Notes under the pieces: model-generated
The model's input: the letters and a program-made list of their open reading frames with translations, nothing else
Told to the model about the DNA's origin: nothing
The model's database searches: none
Part shown: positions 8,986 through 17,658 of the stretch, piece by piece
Position numbering within the stretch: the stretch's first letter is position 1
Layout: each line of letters opens with the position of its first letter
Source of the DNA: Butyrivibrio sp.
Lineage (GTDB): Bacteria > Bacillota > Clostridia > Lachnospirales > Lachnospiraceae
Direction: 5' to 3'
Length of the DNA: 57,294 nt
Assembly: GCA_024690485.1 (NCBI GenBank)
Contig: JAILPB010000117.1
Location: 1-57,294 of the forward strand
Program-made: the position numbers and the translations under genes

Positions 8986-9981
8986 ATGCCTATTAAGATA
9001 AACAGTTTTATGGGAAAGTTTGGATGGTTCGCAAGAAAGCACTTCCCGATGCTTGCAAGTGAAGCATATCTTAAACTTCAGTTCATGACAAGACATAAAT
9101 CACAGAAAGATTATATTGATTACTTTATGAACGCAGAGGAAGTACCTATGCCTAACGTAGTCAATATCGAGACAATCAATAGATGTAACTCCACATGTGC
9201 CTTCTGTACAGCCAATGTACATGCTGAAAAGCGCCCTCTTCGTAAGATTGACGAGGATGTTTATAAGAACATTATCGATCAGCTTGCAGATTGGGGATAC
9301 AAGGGACATCTTACTCTTTATGGAAATAATGAGCCCTGGCTTGATACCAGAATTGTGGAGTTCCACAAGTATGCTAGAGAAAAGCTTCCGGAGAGTTTTA
9401 TCTTCATGAGTACCAACGGACTTATCCTTGATATAGACAAGGTTAAGCAGATTAAACCCTATATCAATCAGCTTATTATTAATAACTACAGCATGGAGTT
9501 CAAGCTTCATGACAATATCCAGAAGATATATGACTATGTAAAGGCCAATCCGGAGGAATTCAAGGATCTGGATATTCAGATCCAGATGAGATATCTCCAA
9601 GAGGTTCTTACTAACAGAGCGGGATCTGCTCCTAATAAGCAGGCTACCGAGAAGGTTATCAAGGAGACATGTCTTCTTCCCTTCACGGATATGTGGATCA
9701 TGCCTAACGGCAAGATTGGTCTTTGCTGCTGTGACAACTTCGAAGTAACAGATTTTGCAGATCTTACTACCACATCTCTTAAGGACGGATGGGCTTCAGA
9801 GAAGCTTATGGAGACCAGAAGAAAGATTGCAGAAGGCAGACAGAATGAGCCCTTCTGTAAGCACTGTGATTTCATTGATGCCGGCTTTAGAATGCAGATA
9901 GTAAACGCGATTCTTGCTGGTAAGGATGCTAATCACCTTGGTGGTCAGCAGAGAATGAAACTAATCAAGAAGGAAGATTAA
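8986..9981 (+). CDS. Radical SAM/SPASM domain protein
   Basis: A soluble protein of 331 residues. The radical SAM [4Fe-4S] motif C-x3-C-x2-C is Cys67, Cys71 and Cys74 (NRCNSTCAFC). It is followed by an SAM-binding GG-like loop and TLYGNNEPWLD. The C-terminal third has the cysteine-rich pattern of a SPASM or twitch auxiliary cluster domain: LCCCDN, then FCKHCDF. SPASM enzymes often modify peptides or perform dehydrogenations. Related proteins sit in O-antigen and capsule loci, where their substrates are mostly unknown. It is first in an operon with a membrane protein and a polyprenyl-phosphate GT2, so a sugar or lipid-linked sugar substrate is plausible. No precursor peptide gene is visible nearby. 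Confidence 0.85.
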   Translation: MPIKINSFMGKFGWFARKHFPMLASEAYLKLQFMTRHKSQKDYIDYFMNAEEVPMPNVVNIETINRCNSTCAFCTANVHAEKRPLRKIDEDVYKNIIDQLADWGYKGHLTLYGNNEPWLDTRIVEFHKYAREKLPESFIFMSTNGLILDIDKVKQIKPYINQLIINNYSMEFKLHDNIQKIYDYVKANPEEFKDLDIQIQMRYLQEVLTNRAGSAPNKQATEKVIKETCLLPFTDMWIMPNGKIGLCCCDNFEVTDFADLTTTSLKDGWASEKLMETRRKIAEGRQNEPFCKHCDFIDAGFRMQIVNAILAGKDANHLGGQQRMKLIKKED

Positions 9982-10009
9982 TTCACGTATTTTTCCATCG
10001 GGAGATAAC

Positions 10010-11788
10010 ATGAAGGATTTGAAAAAGAACATACTGTCAAAATGGTATATTTGCCTTGTGTTGTCATTTATAGTAGCTGTTTTTGCCCTTTTTATGATAA
10101 CGGGCAAAAACAGCTATATTGCAATTCCGGATAATCTCGACCTCTTTGTGGCACAGATGCGAATGATGCAAAACACTGATACGTTTTTTGCCAGAGGTGC
10201 TGACGTACCCTTTCTTGGAGGTATAAGCAGAGATAATCTTCCCGGAGAATTTTATCTCTATACCATTCTTTATATGATTTTCCCTACATATCAGGCATAT
10301 GTGATCGGGTATATTTTAAAAGTAGTGATAGGAATCGCATCCTGTCTTCTTTTGCTCGGAAGTTTTAAGGATGAACTTCCGGATAATGAGGGAATAAGGG
10401 CGATTTCCTGGATTCTTTCACTTGCCTACGGAATACTTAATCTTTTTCCGGCATTTGGGATCCCTTTTGCGTCAATACCGCTTGTTATTTATTTATTGAG
10501 AAAGATATATAAGCAGGGATTCAAGATAGGAACTATCCCGTTTTTTATTGGGCTTTTTCTGTATCCTGTTGTGTCCTACTTTTCTTATTTTGGAATGTTT
10601 ATACTGGGATATCTGGTCCTTGCGATCATATGGAGATGGATAAGCGATAAAAAGCTGAGTCTTACGCTGGTTGCTTCGTTATTTATACTTGCTGCAGGCT
10701 ATATGCTTTTTGAGTACAGACTTTTTGGAACTATGCTCTTTTCCGATGAGATTACCATCAGAAGTTCCATGAAAGATGCAAGTATGAGCGCTCCGGAGAT
10801 TCTTCGTGAGATATGGACTGTATGGAAGGAAGGCATGATGCATGCAGATGATGCACATAAATATTTTGTCCTTCCTGTGTGCTGTATATATTTTGTGGCA
10901 TTAAATGCTGGATATATCATTAAAAAGAACTACAGACAGATATTTAGAGACGTTTACAATTTCTTTGCGCTTCTTCTTGTGTTTAACAGTGTTGTTTATG
11001 GAATATACTACAGCGAAGCTATGAGAAATCTTGTGGCTACGCTGCTTCCGCCGCTTACGGGATGGCAGTTTAACAGAACAGTTTTCTTTAGTCCTTTCCT
11101 GTGGTACGCATCGCTTTTTATAATCTGTGAGAGACTGTATGTGGCAGGAAAAGATGCTATATGGAAGAAAATAGCGGCTGTTATCATTCCCGTGATTTCA
11201 GTGTTTGTCATACTTCTTTTGTCAGAGCACTATAATGACTTATATGATACCGCTTATGGTACTGCATATAGGATAAAAACAGGCAAAACCCTGGACAGGC
11301 TTTCTTACGGCGAGTTTTATTCAGAGGAGCTTTTTGATAAAATAAAAGTCGATCTTGGTTATGAAGAGGATGAATGGGCGGTTGCCTATGGAATGCATCC
11401 GGCAGTCCTTGAATATAACGGTATTTCCACACTTGATGGTTACCTTGGCTTCTATACTCAGGAGTATAAGGATGCCTTCAGGAAAGTTATAGCTCCAGCC
11501 CTTGAAAGAAAGGAAGCAACCAGGATTTATTTTGATGACTGGGGAGCAAGGTGCTATTTGTATTCCGGAACTGACGATTCCATCGTTATGGCCACAAAAA
11601 GCATGATAGGTGTTACGGATAACGATATTTATATTGATACTAAGGCACTTAATGATCTTGGTTGCAGTTATATCTTTTCGAGAATAGATATCAGCAATGC
11701 AAAAGAGAAGGATCTTTCTCTTGTGGGAACTTATACAGATGAATCTTCACCATATACTATCTATGTGTATGAAATAAATATGTATTAA
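10010..11788 (+). CDS. Large polytopic membrane protein, possible GT-C (DUF6044/YfhO-like)
   Basis: A protein of 592 residues with an N-terminal helix (about 12-34) and then a loop with PDNLDLFVAQM, an acidic site in the position of the GT-C catalytic loop. About ten helices fill residues 80-400, and a soluble domain of about 190 residues ends the protein. The layout, with an aspartate-containing first loop and an extracytoplasmic C-terminal domain, resembles YfhO and DUF6044 families; the exact family is uncertain. It starts at ATG 10010 with GGGAG upstream. The gene lies between the radical SAM gene and a DPM1-like GT2 that could make its sugar donor. Confidence 0.5.
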   Translation: MKDLKKNILSKWYICLVLSFIVAVFALFMITGKNSYIAIPDNLDLFVAQMRMMQNTDTFFARGADVPFLGGISRDNLPGEFYLYTILYMIFPTYQAYVIGYILKVVIGIASCLLLLGSFKDELPDNEGIRAISWILSLAYGILNLFPAFGIPFASIPLVIYLLRKIYKQGFKIGTIPFFIGLFLYPVVSYFSYFGMFILGYLVLAIIWRWISDKKLSLTLVASLFILAAGYMLFEYRLFGTMLFSDEITIRSSMKDASMSAPEILREIWTVWKEGMMHADDAHKYFVLPVCCIYFVALNAGYIIKKNYRQIFRDVYNFFALLLVFNSVVYGIYYSEAMRNLVATLLPPLTGWQFNRTVFFSPFLWYASLFIICERLYVAGKDAIWKKIAAVIIPVISVFVILLLSEHYNDLYDTAYGTAYRIKTGKTLDRLSYGEFYSEELFDKIKVDLGYEEDEWAVAYGMHPAVLEYNGISTLDGYLGFYTQEYKDAFRKVIAPALERKEATRIYFDDWGARCYLYSGTDDSIVMATKSMIGVTDNDIYIDTKALNDLGCSYIFSRIDISNAKEKDLSLVGTYTDESSPYTIYVYEINMY

Positions 11789-11801
11789 CAGAGAGGGTAA
11801 A

Positions 11802-12746
11802 ATGGATAAAATTGCAGTTTTAATTCCTTGCTACAACGAGGAACAGACAATAGAAAAGGTTATAAAGGATTCAAAAGCAGCCCTTCCGGATGCTGTCATT
11901 TATGTCTATGACAACAATTCATCCGACAGAACAGCTGAAATTTCTGAGGCAAATGGGGCAATCGTGCGCCATGAGTATGTTCAGGGTAAAGGAAATGTTA
12001 TCCGCAGAATGTTCAGAGAAATCGATGCAGAATGCTATGTAATGGTAGACGGCGATGATACGTATCCTATGGATTCTGCTCCGGGTATGTGCGATCTTGT
12101 ACTTAATAAGAATGCAGATATGGTTGTAGGAGACAGATTATCCTCTACTTATTTTACTGAGAATAAAAGGCCCTTTCACAACTTTGGAAACAGCATTGTC
12201 AGGGCCAGCATCAATAAGCTCTTCGACTGCGACATCAGAGATGTCATGACAGGATTTAGAGCATTTAGTTATGAATTTGCTAAAACTTTTCCTGTATTAT
12301 CCACAGGTTTTGAAATTGAGACAGAGATGACTATTCATGCTGTTAATAACCATATGCAGATTGAGAACTATATCATCGAATTTAGAGACAGACCTGAAGG
12401 ATCAGAGTCAAAGCTCAACACTTATTCAGATGGAATGAGGGTTCTTATGACAATCGCAAGACTATACAGAGATTACAAGCCTATGGGATTTTTTAGCCTT
12501 GTAAGTCTCGTTCTTGCTCTTGTTGCAGCAGGCTTCTTTATTCCGATTCTTGTGGAGTATTTTGCTACGGGATTAGTACTTAGATTCCCTACACTTATTG
12601 TTTGTGGATTTGTAATGCTTGCAGCCGTTCTTTCACTTTTTGCCGGTATTATACTTCATAATATGACGATAAACCATAGACGACAGTTTGAAATGCGCCT
12701 TATTTCCTTGCATGGCGATAAAAAGCGACTTTTAAAAGATAAGTAA
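11802..12746 (+). CDS. Polyprenyl-phosphate glycosyltransferase, DPM1/GtrB-like GT2
   Basis: A GT2 enzyme of 314 residues. The nucleotide-sugar site begins IAVLIPCYNEEQTI, continues with VYDNNSSDRT, and has the metal motif in VDGDDTYP. VMTGFRAFS and STGFEIETEM follow the pattern of dolichol/undecaprenyl-phosphate mannose or glucose synthases. Two helices near residues 225-285 anchor it. It should transfer a sugar from NDP-sugar to undecaprenyl phosphate on the cytoplasmic face, giving the donor for the GT-C proteins. It starts 13 bases after the upstream gene with GAGAGGG as binding site. The sugar cannot be read from the sequence. Confidence 0.85.
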   Translation: MDKIAVLIPCYNEEQTIEKVIKDSKAALPDAVIYVYDNNSSDRTAEISEANGAIVRHEYVQGKGNVIRRMFREIDAECYVMVDGDDTYPMDSAPGMCDLVLNKNADMVVGDRLSSTYFTENKRPFHNFGNSIVRASINKLFDCDIRDVMTGFRAFSYEFAKTFPVLSTGFEIETEMTIHAVNNHMQIENYIIEFRDRPEGSESKLNTYSDGMRVLMTIARLYRDYKPMGFFSLVSLVLALVAAGFFIPILVEYFATGLVLRFPTLIVCGFVMLAAVLSLFAGIILHNMTINHRRQFEMRLISLHGDKKRLLKDK

Positions 12747-12787
12747 TTTTAAACCTTAAGATTGTATTAAAATTTTGTGTCCAGAAT

Positions 12788-12820
12788 TATAATTGGGCAA
12801 ATACGTGCTAGAATTATTAT
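12788..12820 (+). promoter_or_regulatory. Candidate promoter region for SGNH lipoprotein gene
   Basis: Two overlapping possibilities lie in the 124-base gap. One is a TATAAT at 12788-12793 with no good -35. The other is TTGGGC (12793-12798) spaced 16 bases from TATTAT (12815-12820). Neither is strong, but the gap and lack of overlap suggest a separate start of transcription. Confidence 0.35.
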
Positions 12821-12870
12821 TTGAAAATAGAAATCATTTGGCTTTTGATCTTTATATAGAGAGGAGTAGT

Positions 12871-14025
12871 ATGAAAAGAAAAATAGCAGGTATGCTTTCA
12901 GTATTTATGATAGCAACCATGATAAGTTCCTGCGGTATCGTTGGAGCTAAACAGAATGAAGAAGGTTCAACAGCAGAGAGCAGTACTGAAGAAGCATCTC
13001 TCCAGGGCGAAGAGGAGACAGCTCCCGATAGTGCCGTAGAAGCAAGTGCTGAGGCGACTGTTGAAGGAGATAACGCTACAGCAGAAACATCCTTTGATCC
13101 TTCTGAGATAGTAGAGCCTGAAATAGCAGAGGAAGTAGTTGAAAATCCTGTGCAGGGAGATGCTGCTGAGGGAGATACAACTGCAGAGACTGCTGAGCAG
13201 GCAGAAGCTCCCACTCAGGAACCTGAAGTAGATGATACTCTTGACGTAGTATTTTTTGGAGATAGCCAGTTCGATAATGCAAGAGGTACCGGAAGTGAGA
13301 TTCCTTTGTATACCCAGGCACTTCTTCAGGGAAAAAAGAAGGTATATAATCTTGCAATTGGCGGAACACCGGCATCTCTTGAGAGAGGTGCAAGTCCTGA
13401 TATCAATGGATGGACTGATGTATGCTTTGTTGGACTTACCTATGCCCTTGCAGGTAAGGTAGACCGTTCAATTCTTGATACTCATCCTGAAGTAAAGGGG
13501 GAGATGGAGCAGATCAATCCTGCCAATGTTGATTTCTATGTTATTGAGTACGGTGCAAACGATTATATAAACGGTAAGGATTTATGGAACCCTGAGGATT
13601 TATATGATGTACATACATATAAAGGGGCTCTTACAGTAGGTATTAATACCCTTAAGGAGATAAGTCCTAATGCCAAGTTTATTCTTTGCGGACCTTCATA
13701 CTGCATGTGGTACAACGCTGATGGATTTGCTATTGGAGATAGCTACACAGTAAGTAAGGGAATTGGTACATTATCAGAGTATGCTGATATTTGCGATAAT
13801 CTTGCAGGAGATGAAGGGTTCACTTACATAGATACTATGTATGCTACATACTTCGATCTTAGAGCAACAACAGTTGATGATTATCTCTCAGATGGTCTTC
13901 ACTACAAGGAGTCAGGAAGACAGATTTATGCCACAACAATTGCTCATTTCATTAACAAGGCACTTGGCATAGATCCTGAACCACTCAACTTTATTGAGAT
14001 CAATAACTTCCAGTTTGGACAGTAA
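12871..14025 (+). CDS. SGNH/GDSL hydrolase-like lipoprotein
   Basis: A protein of about 384 residues. ATG 12871 follows GAGAGGAG and opens a lipoprotein signal peptide whose lipobox ISSC puts the lipidated cysteine at residue 21; a longer reading from TTG 12793 would bury the signal. Residues 27-120 are a Glu/Ala/Ser/Thr-rich linker that would span the wall. The SGNH domain follows: block I FFGDSQ with Ser132, block II glycine in LAIGG, block III YGAND with Asn230, and block V DGLH with Asp341/His344. All catalytic residues are present. It is likely an outer-face esterase or acyltransferase acting on O-acetyl groups of the polysaccharide. A close paralogue lies at 21087-22061. Confidence 0.82.
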   Translation: MKRKIAGMLSVFMIATMISSCGIVGAKQNEEGSTAESSTEEASLQGEEETAPDSAVEASAEATVEGDNATAETSFDPSEIVEPEIAEEVVENPVQGDAAEGDTTAETAEQAEAPTQEPEVDDTLDVVFFGDSQFDNARGTGSEIPLYTQALLQGKKKVYNLAIGGTPASLERGASPDINGWTDVCFVGLTYALAGKVDRSILDTHPEVKGEMEQINPANVDFYVIEYGANDYINGKDLWNPEDLYDVHTYKGALTVGINTLKEISPNAKFILCGPSYCMWYNADGFAIGDSYTVSKGIGTLSEYADICDNLAGDEGFTYIDTMYATYFDLRATTVDDYLSDGLHYKESGRQIYATTIAHFINKALGIDPEPLNFIEINNFQFGQ

Positions 14026-14041
14026 TTTAATAAAAGCACTT

Positions 14042-14086
14042 AGCCGCCGGGGCCAGCGTCGTCTTCCCTCGGCGGCTTTTCTTTGC
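14042..14086 (+). terminator. Intrinsic terminator after the SGNH lipoprotein gene
   Basis: AGCCGCC (14042-14048) pairs with GGCGGCT (14071-14077), followed by TTTTCTTT. The 22-base loop is unusually long because it contains one arm of a larger inverted repeat. Confidence 0.6.
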
Positions 14087-14162
14087 ATTTACTTGCCTGA
14101 CTATATGCGCAGAAGGCAAGTAGGATACATAATGTGTAGCCGAGGAAAGAAGACGCTGCCCC
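14049..14162. repeat. Long imperfect inverted repeat around a terminator
   Basis: Bases 14049-14073 and the reverse complement of 14139-14162 match over 25 positions with two mismatches and one unpaired base. The loop holds the terminator's 3' arm and U-tract plus a second small hairpin, ACTTGCC (14091-14097) with GGCAAGT (14115-14121). The far arm is followed by a T-rich run at 14163-14172, so the full structure could itself act as a terminator or as a stable RNA. Confidence 0.7.
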
Positions 14163-14188
14163 TTGTCTTTTTCCTGATGGGATAGATG

Positions 14189-14197
14189 TGGTATACT
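14189..14197 (+). promoter_or_regulatory. Extended -10 promoter for the O-acylation operon
   Basis: TGGTATACT at 14189-14197 fits TGnTATAAT with one mismatch. The -35 region is T-rich (14168-14174) but poor. It lies 50 bases before the ATG at 14247 and just after the long inverted repeat. Confidence 0.45.
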
Positions 14198-14246
14198 TTA
14201 AGGCGACAAATATAAGGATTGGAGCGTCTGAGACAGACTGTAAATA

Positions 14247-15755
14247 ATGAAGAAGAAACTGATTTTACTAGGTAAGACTATACTGTTTTTGGTGATTTTG
14301 CTTGCTGTGATGGCAGCAGTTTCGGTAGTTACCCGGAGAAAAGAAAGCTACGAGAAGAACGCAGCTTTTTTTGATGAGGCAAAAAAGGATCACGTAGACG
14401 TATTGTTCCTTGGATCATCCCATGTGATTAATGGCATAAATCCTGCTGTTTTGTATAGAGATTATGGATATACCTCCTACAATCTTGGAGGACATGGAAG
14501 TCTCATGCAGGAGACCTACTGGCAGCTGATCAGAGCGCTGGATGTCTGCAAGCCAAAATGCGTGGTTGTGGATACATATATGCTTGAGAAGAATTATCAG
14601 TATATTGACCTTATGGATGAAACCGCAACGGATGCGGACAGAAGCGTTTCAGTTGAGCAGCTTCATTTAAATATGGATGCCTATCCCTTAAGTAAGCTTA
14701 AGATAGCTGCCATAAATGAGCTTATCAGTGATAAGGATATAAAAAAGGAATTCCTCTTTGACTTCATGGTTTATCACGACAGGTGGAAGGAGCTTGGAAG
14801 CGACGATTTTAAGGCCCTTACAGGTGGGTCTCAGAGGAATAAGCTTATGGGCGCTGAGATGCGCTATGGCGTAAAGACTGACGTTGATGTCTATGATAAG
14901 GCAGGAGATGATCAGATTCTGACAGAAGAAACTGTTGGAATGACTTATCTTAGGAAAATTCTTGATGAATGTAAGAGAGACGGAATTGAGGTTATACCGG
15001 TTTATCTTCCTTTTTCTGCAACTACTACAGACCAGATTGCAGCAAATACCGCAGGAGTTATAGCTTCTGAGTTTGATGCTACCTATCTTAATATGCTCAA
15101 AGCCGGCGGAATTATTGATGAGGCCGCTGATTTAAACGACCACGGACATCTTAATTCCACAGGAGCTGAGAAAGTTACTGATTACATCGGTAATGCCCTT
15201 ATGGAGAAGGATATCCTCATAGATCACAGAGGTGATGAAGATTACTCAGAGTGGGAAAAGACAGTTCAAGAATATGAGAAGGATACAGAAAACCTTCAGA
15301 CAGACGGGACAGATCTCATATCTCAGATTAATCTCCTTGGATTAAAGGATGTGAGCAGCGTTATCTTTTTAAATGAAGGATCAGCTGCCCTTAAGGATGA
15401 TGGCCTTATGCATCTTGTAAGCAATATCGCTGGAACAGATAAGGTCTTTGAAGCGGCAGCCGTTGGCGGACCGTATATTTTGATCTGTGATAATGGAAAC
15501 GGAAATATTTATGAAGCTTCAGGATACGAGACTTTAGAGGGTGTTTCGACCACGCTGGGTGATATGATGTATATCCCTATTGAGAAAAAATTCAGATTAC
15601 TGTATCCTACTTCAGATGAAAGTTTAAATTACCTGTATGATGACAATCATTTGGATGAGGATATACAGATCATTACTTATGATAATGATACAGGCGAACT
15701 TTTGTCGCATTTATACTACACATCCGGTCATCCGGAATATGTGGTAAATAAGTAA
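14247..15755 (+). CDS. Membrane-anchored SGNH-like protein (DltD/AlgJ-type)
   Basis: A protein of 502 residues with an N-terminal membrane helix (about 8-28) and an outer SGNH-type domain. Block I is VLFLGSSHV with Ser57/Ser58, followed by YNLGGHGS. The final catalytic pair is in DLNDHGHLN, Asp298 and His301. The region after about residue 330 is an added domain with no recognised motif. Proteins of this shape accompany MBOAT acyltransferases in alginate, cellulose and teichoic acid acylation; an MBOAT gene lies three genes downstream. ATG 14247 is the first possible start after an in-frame stop at 14241, and its ribosome site is weak. Confidence 0.72.
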   Translation: MKKKLILLGKTILFLVILLAVMAAVSVVTRRKESYEKNAAFFDEAKKDHVDVLFLGSSHVINGINPAVLYRDYGYTSYNLGGHGSLMQETYWQLIRALDVCKPKCVVVDTYMLEKNYQYIDLMDETATDADRSVSVEQLHLNMDAYPLSKLKIAAINELISDKDIKKEFLFDFMVYHDRWKELGSDDFKALTGGSQRNKLMGAEMRYGVKTDVDVYDKAGDDQILTEETVGMTYLRKILDECKRDGIEVIPVYLPFSATTTDQIAANTAGVIASEFDATYLNMLKAGGIIDEAADLNDHGHLNSTGAEKVTDYIGNALMEKDILIDHRGDEDYSEWEKTVQEYEKDTENLQTDGTDLISQINLLGLKDVSSVIFLNEGSAALKDDGLMHLVSNIAGTDKVFEAAAVGGPYILICDNGNGNIYEASGYETLEGVSTTLGDMMYIPIEKKFRLLYPTSDESLNYLYDDNHLDEDIQIITYDNDTGELLSHLYYTSGHPEYVVNK

Positions 15756-15784
15756 GTTTTTGTTAGTTTGAAAGGAAATTTTTA

Positions 15785-16411
15785 ATGAAAAAAGTATGTA
15801 TTGTAGGAATCGCCGGCGGATCTGCTTCAGGAAAGACTACTATTGTGAACAGAATCCGTGAGAAGTTTGGTGATGACATTGTTGTGATAAGTCATGATTC
15901 ATATTATAAAGCACACAATGATCTGTCCTATGATGAGCGTTCAAGACTTAATTATGACCATCCTTCATCTTTTGATACTGAGCGTCTTATTGAGGATGTT
16001 AAAAAGCTTAAGGACGGTGAAGAAGTAGATATCCCTGTTTATGATTATGCTATTCATAACAGATCAGAGCAGACAATACATGTTAAACCCAAGCCGGTTA
16101 TCCTGCTTGAGGGAATTCTTATTTTAGAAAATAAAGAGCTTAGAGATCTTATGGATGTTAAGGTCTTTGTTGATACAGATGCTGACGAGCGCCTTATGCG
16201 CAGAATCAGAAGAGATACTATCGAGAGAGCAAGAAGCGTTGATAGTGTCCTTACCCAGTATATTCAGACCGTAAAGCCCATGCATGAGCAGTTTATTGAG
16301 CCCAGTAAAAAGTATGCGGATCTTATTATCCCCAGAGGCGGTGAGAATCATACCGGAATCAACATCTTTACTGAGCATCTTCAGAACATGCTTAAGGAGG
16401 AGGTAAACTAA
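15785..16411 (+). CDS. udk: Uridine kinase
   Basis: A protein of 208 residues, the normal length for the family. It phosphorylates uridine and cytidine to UMP and CMP with ATP or GTP (pyrimidine salvage). The P-loop GGSASGKT is at residues 11-18. The family segments ISHDSYY, YDHPSSFDTE and VPVYDYAIHNR, which bind nucleoside and metal, follow, and RRIRRDTIERARS forms the lid. The start at ATG 15785 has AAAGGAAA upstream. It sits 29 bases after an SGNH gene and 3 bases before a membrane protein gene, so it is co-transcribed with surface genes, perhaps to support UDP-sugar and UMP recycling. Confidence 0.93.
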   Translation: MKKVCIVGIAGGSASGKTTIVNRIREKFGDDIVVISHDSYYKAHNDLSYDERSRLNYDHPSSFDTERLIEDVKKLKDGEEVDIPVYDYAIHNRSEQTIHVKPKPVILLEGILILENKELRDLMDVKVFVDTDADERLMRRIRRDTIERARSVDSVLTQYIQTVKPMHEQFIEPSKKYADLIIPRGGENHTGINIFTEHLQNMLKEEVN

Positions 16412-16414
16412 CCA

Positions 16415-17644
16415 ATGGTGGTGCTGAAGGCTTTGGCATTATTATTCTGGCTTGTAATTATTCCATTTTTGATGGGACTTTCAGTTCAATGGATTTTACC
16501 TATAACAAAGAAAACAGCAGGAATTACCTTTATAATTGGGTACCTCCTGTCATTTTGTGTGTTTGAAGTTATTGGGATTCCTTGCATGATAAAGATTCAG
16601 TACAGTGCATTTAAGTACTGTACAAGGATATTTGTATGCGCGGAGCTTTTGATAGCTTTGATCGGTGCCATAAATTTGGTACAAAAATTGCGTTATGCTT
16701 CAAGAAGCGGACAGTTCACCATTGGGGTGGATAATTCTGTATGGAATAAGGTTAAGACCGGATTCTTTCTTATTTTTCCGGGAGATGAAAAGTCTGAAGC
16801 CGAAGCCCTCATGAATCCCAGAACAGACGTCAGAGCCATAAGACTTCAGTGCTCAAAGGAAGGTCTTTTCTTTTGGGGAGTCTTTTTTGTAATCCTTGGA
16901 TTTCAGCTTGTAATGGCTTTAGTCAAGGCTCCTTTTGATGGGGATGATGCCTATTATGTTGTGGAATCACTCCTTGCGCAGCAGGCTGATGTTATGAATA
17001 CCATAATTCCTGACACCGGAGTTTCTACGCCCCTTCCTATGAGACATGCCATGGCAGTTTTTACCATGTGGCAGGCTTTTATAGCGAAGGTTTCCTTTGT
17101 TCATTCAACCATAGTGGCACACTCGGTTATGCCACTGGTGCTTATTCCTCTTGTGTATCTTGTTTATGCAGAGATTGGCAGAATCCTTTTTTCAAGAAAA
17201 CCGGATAGTTTGCCTATTTTCATGATTTTTGTATCTCTGTTTACAATGTTTGGAAATACTTCAATATATACTGCAGAGACATTCTTTATGATGAGAACCT
17301 GGCAGGGAAAAGCTATGGCTGCGAACTTGATGCTTCCACTTATTTTGTGGGCGTTTATCTGGATGTTTGATGATTGCAGAAAGCCCGGATATCTGTGGAA
17401 AGAGGAGACCGGTGGCGGAAAGGTTTTTGTAAGAAACAGTGCCTGGATAATTCTTATGATGGTAAATATGGCATCTGGAATCATGAGTTCCATGGGAACC
17501 GTTTTCTGTGGCGGACTTTCAGGATTTTTGGCATTTTTGATTTTGATTTATACAAGAAACCTTAAGATTGTAATTAAGATTATTTTGGCCATGATACCAA
17601 GTGCTTTATACATTATGTGTTATATGTTGATCAAGATGCAGTAA
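16415..17644 (+). CDS. Polytopic membrane protein, DUF6077-like, possible front half of a split gene
   Basis: A protein of 409 residues with about nine helices. After a helix near residue 155 comes KAPFDGDDAYYVVESL, a strongly acidic first-loop motif of the kind seen in GT-C enzymes, and later MRTWQGKAMAANLMLP. This resembles DUF6077 proteins. The protein stops directly after a helix, and the next gene continues with further helices and a soluble tail, as if one longer protein had been cut in two. AAGGAGG lies about 12 bases before ATG 16415. Confidence 0.55.
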   Translation: MVVLKALALLFWLVIIPFLMGLSVQWILPITKKTAGITFIIGYLLSFCVFEVIGIPCMIKIQYSAFKYCTRIFVCAELLIALIGAINLVQKLRYASRSGQFTIGVDNSVWNKVKTGFFLIFPGDEKSEAEALMNPRTDVRAIRLQCSKEGLFFWGVFFVILGFQLVMALVKAPFDGDDAYYVVESLLAQQADVMNTIIPDTGVSTPLPMRHAMAVFTMWQAFIAKVSFVHSTIVAHSVMPLVLIPLVYLVYAEIGRILFSRKPDSLPIFMIFVSLFTMFGNTSIYTAETFFMMRTWQGKAMAANLMLPLILWAFIWMFDDCRKPGYLWKEETGGGKVFVRNSAWIILMMVNMASGIMSSMGTVFCGGLSGFLAFLILIYTRNLKIVIKIILAMIPSALYIMCYMLIKMQ

Positions 17645-17658
17645 AGAAGGGTGGTTGT

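Noticed and set aside
9100..9600. Antisense 166-codon frame under the radical SAM gene
   Set aside because: No ribosome site or family resemblance; the opposite frame has a full catalytic motif and a promoter.
12793..12870. Upstream extension of the SGNH lipoprotein from TTG
   Set aside because: It would bury the lipoprotein signal peptide; ATG 12871 has a good ribosome site.
13994..14185. 63-codon plus frame across the inverted repeat
   Set aside because: It runs through a terminator and a structured non-coding region and has no ribosome site.
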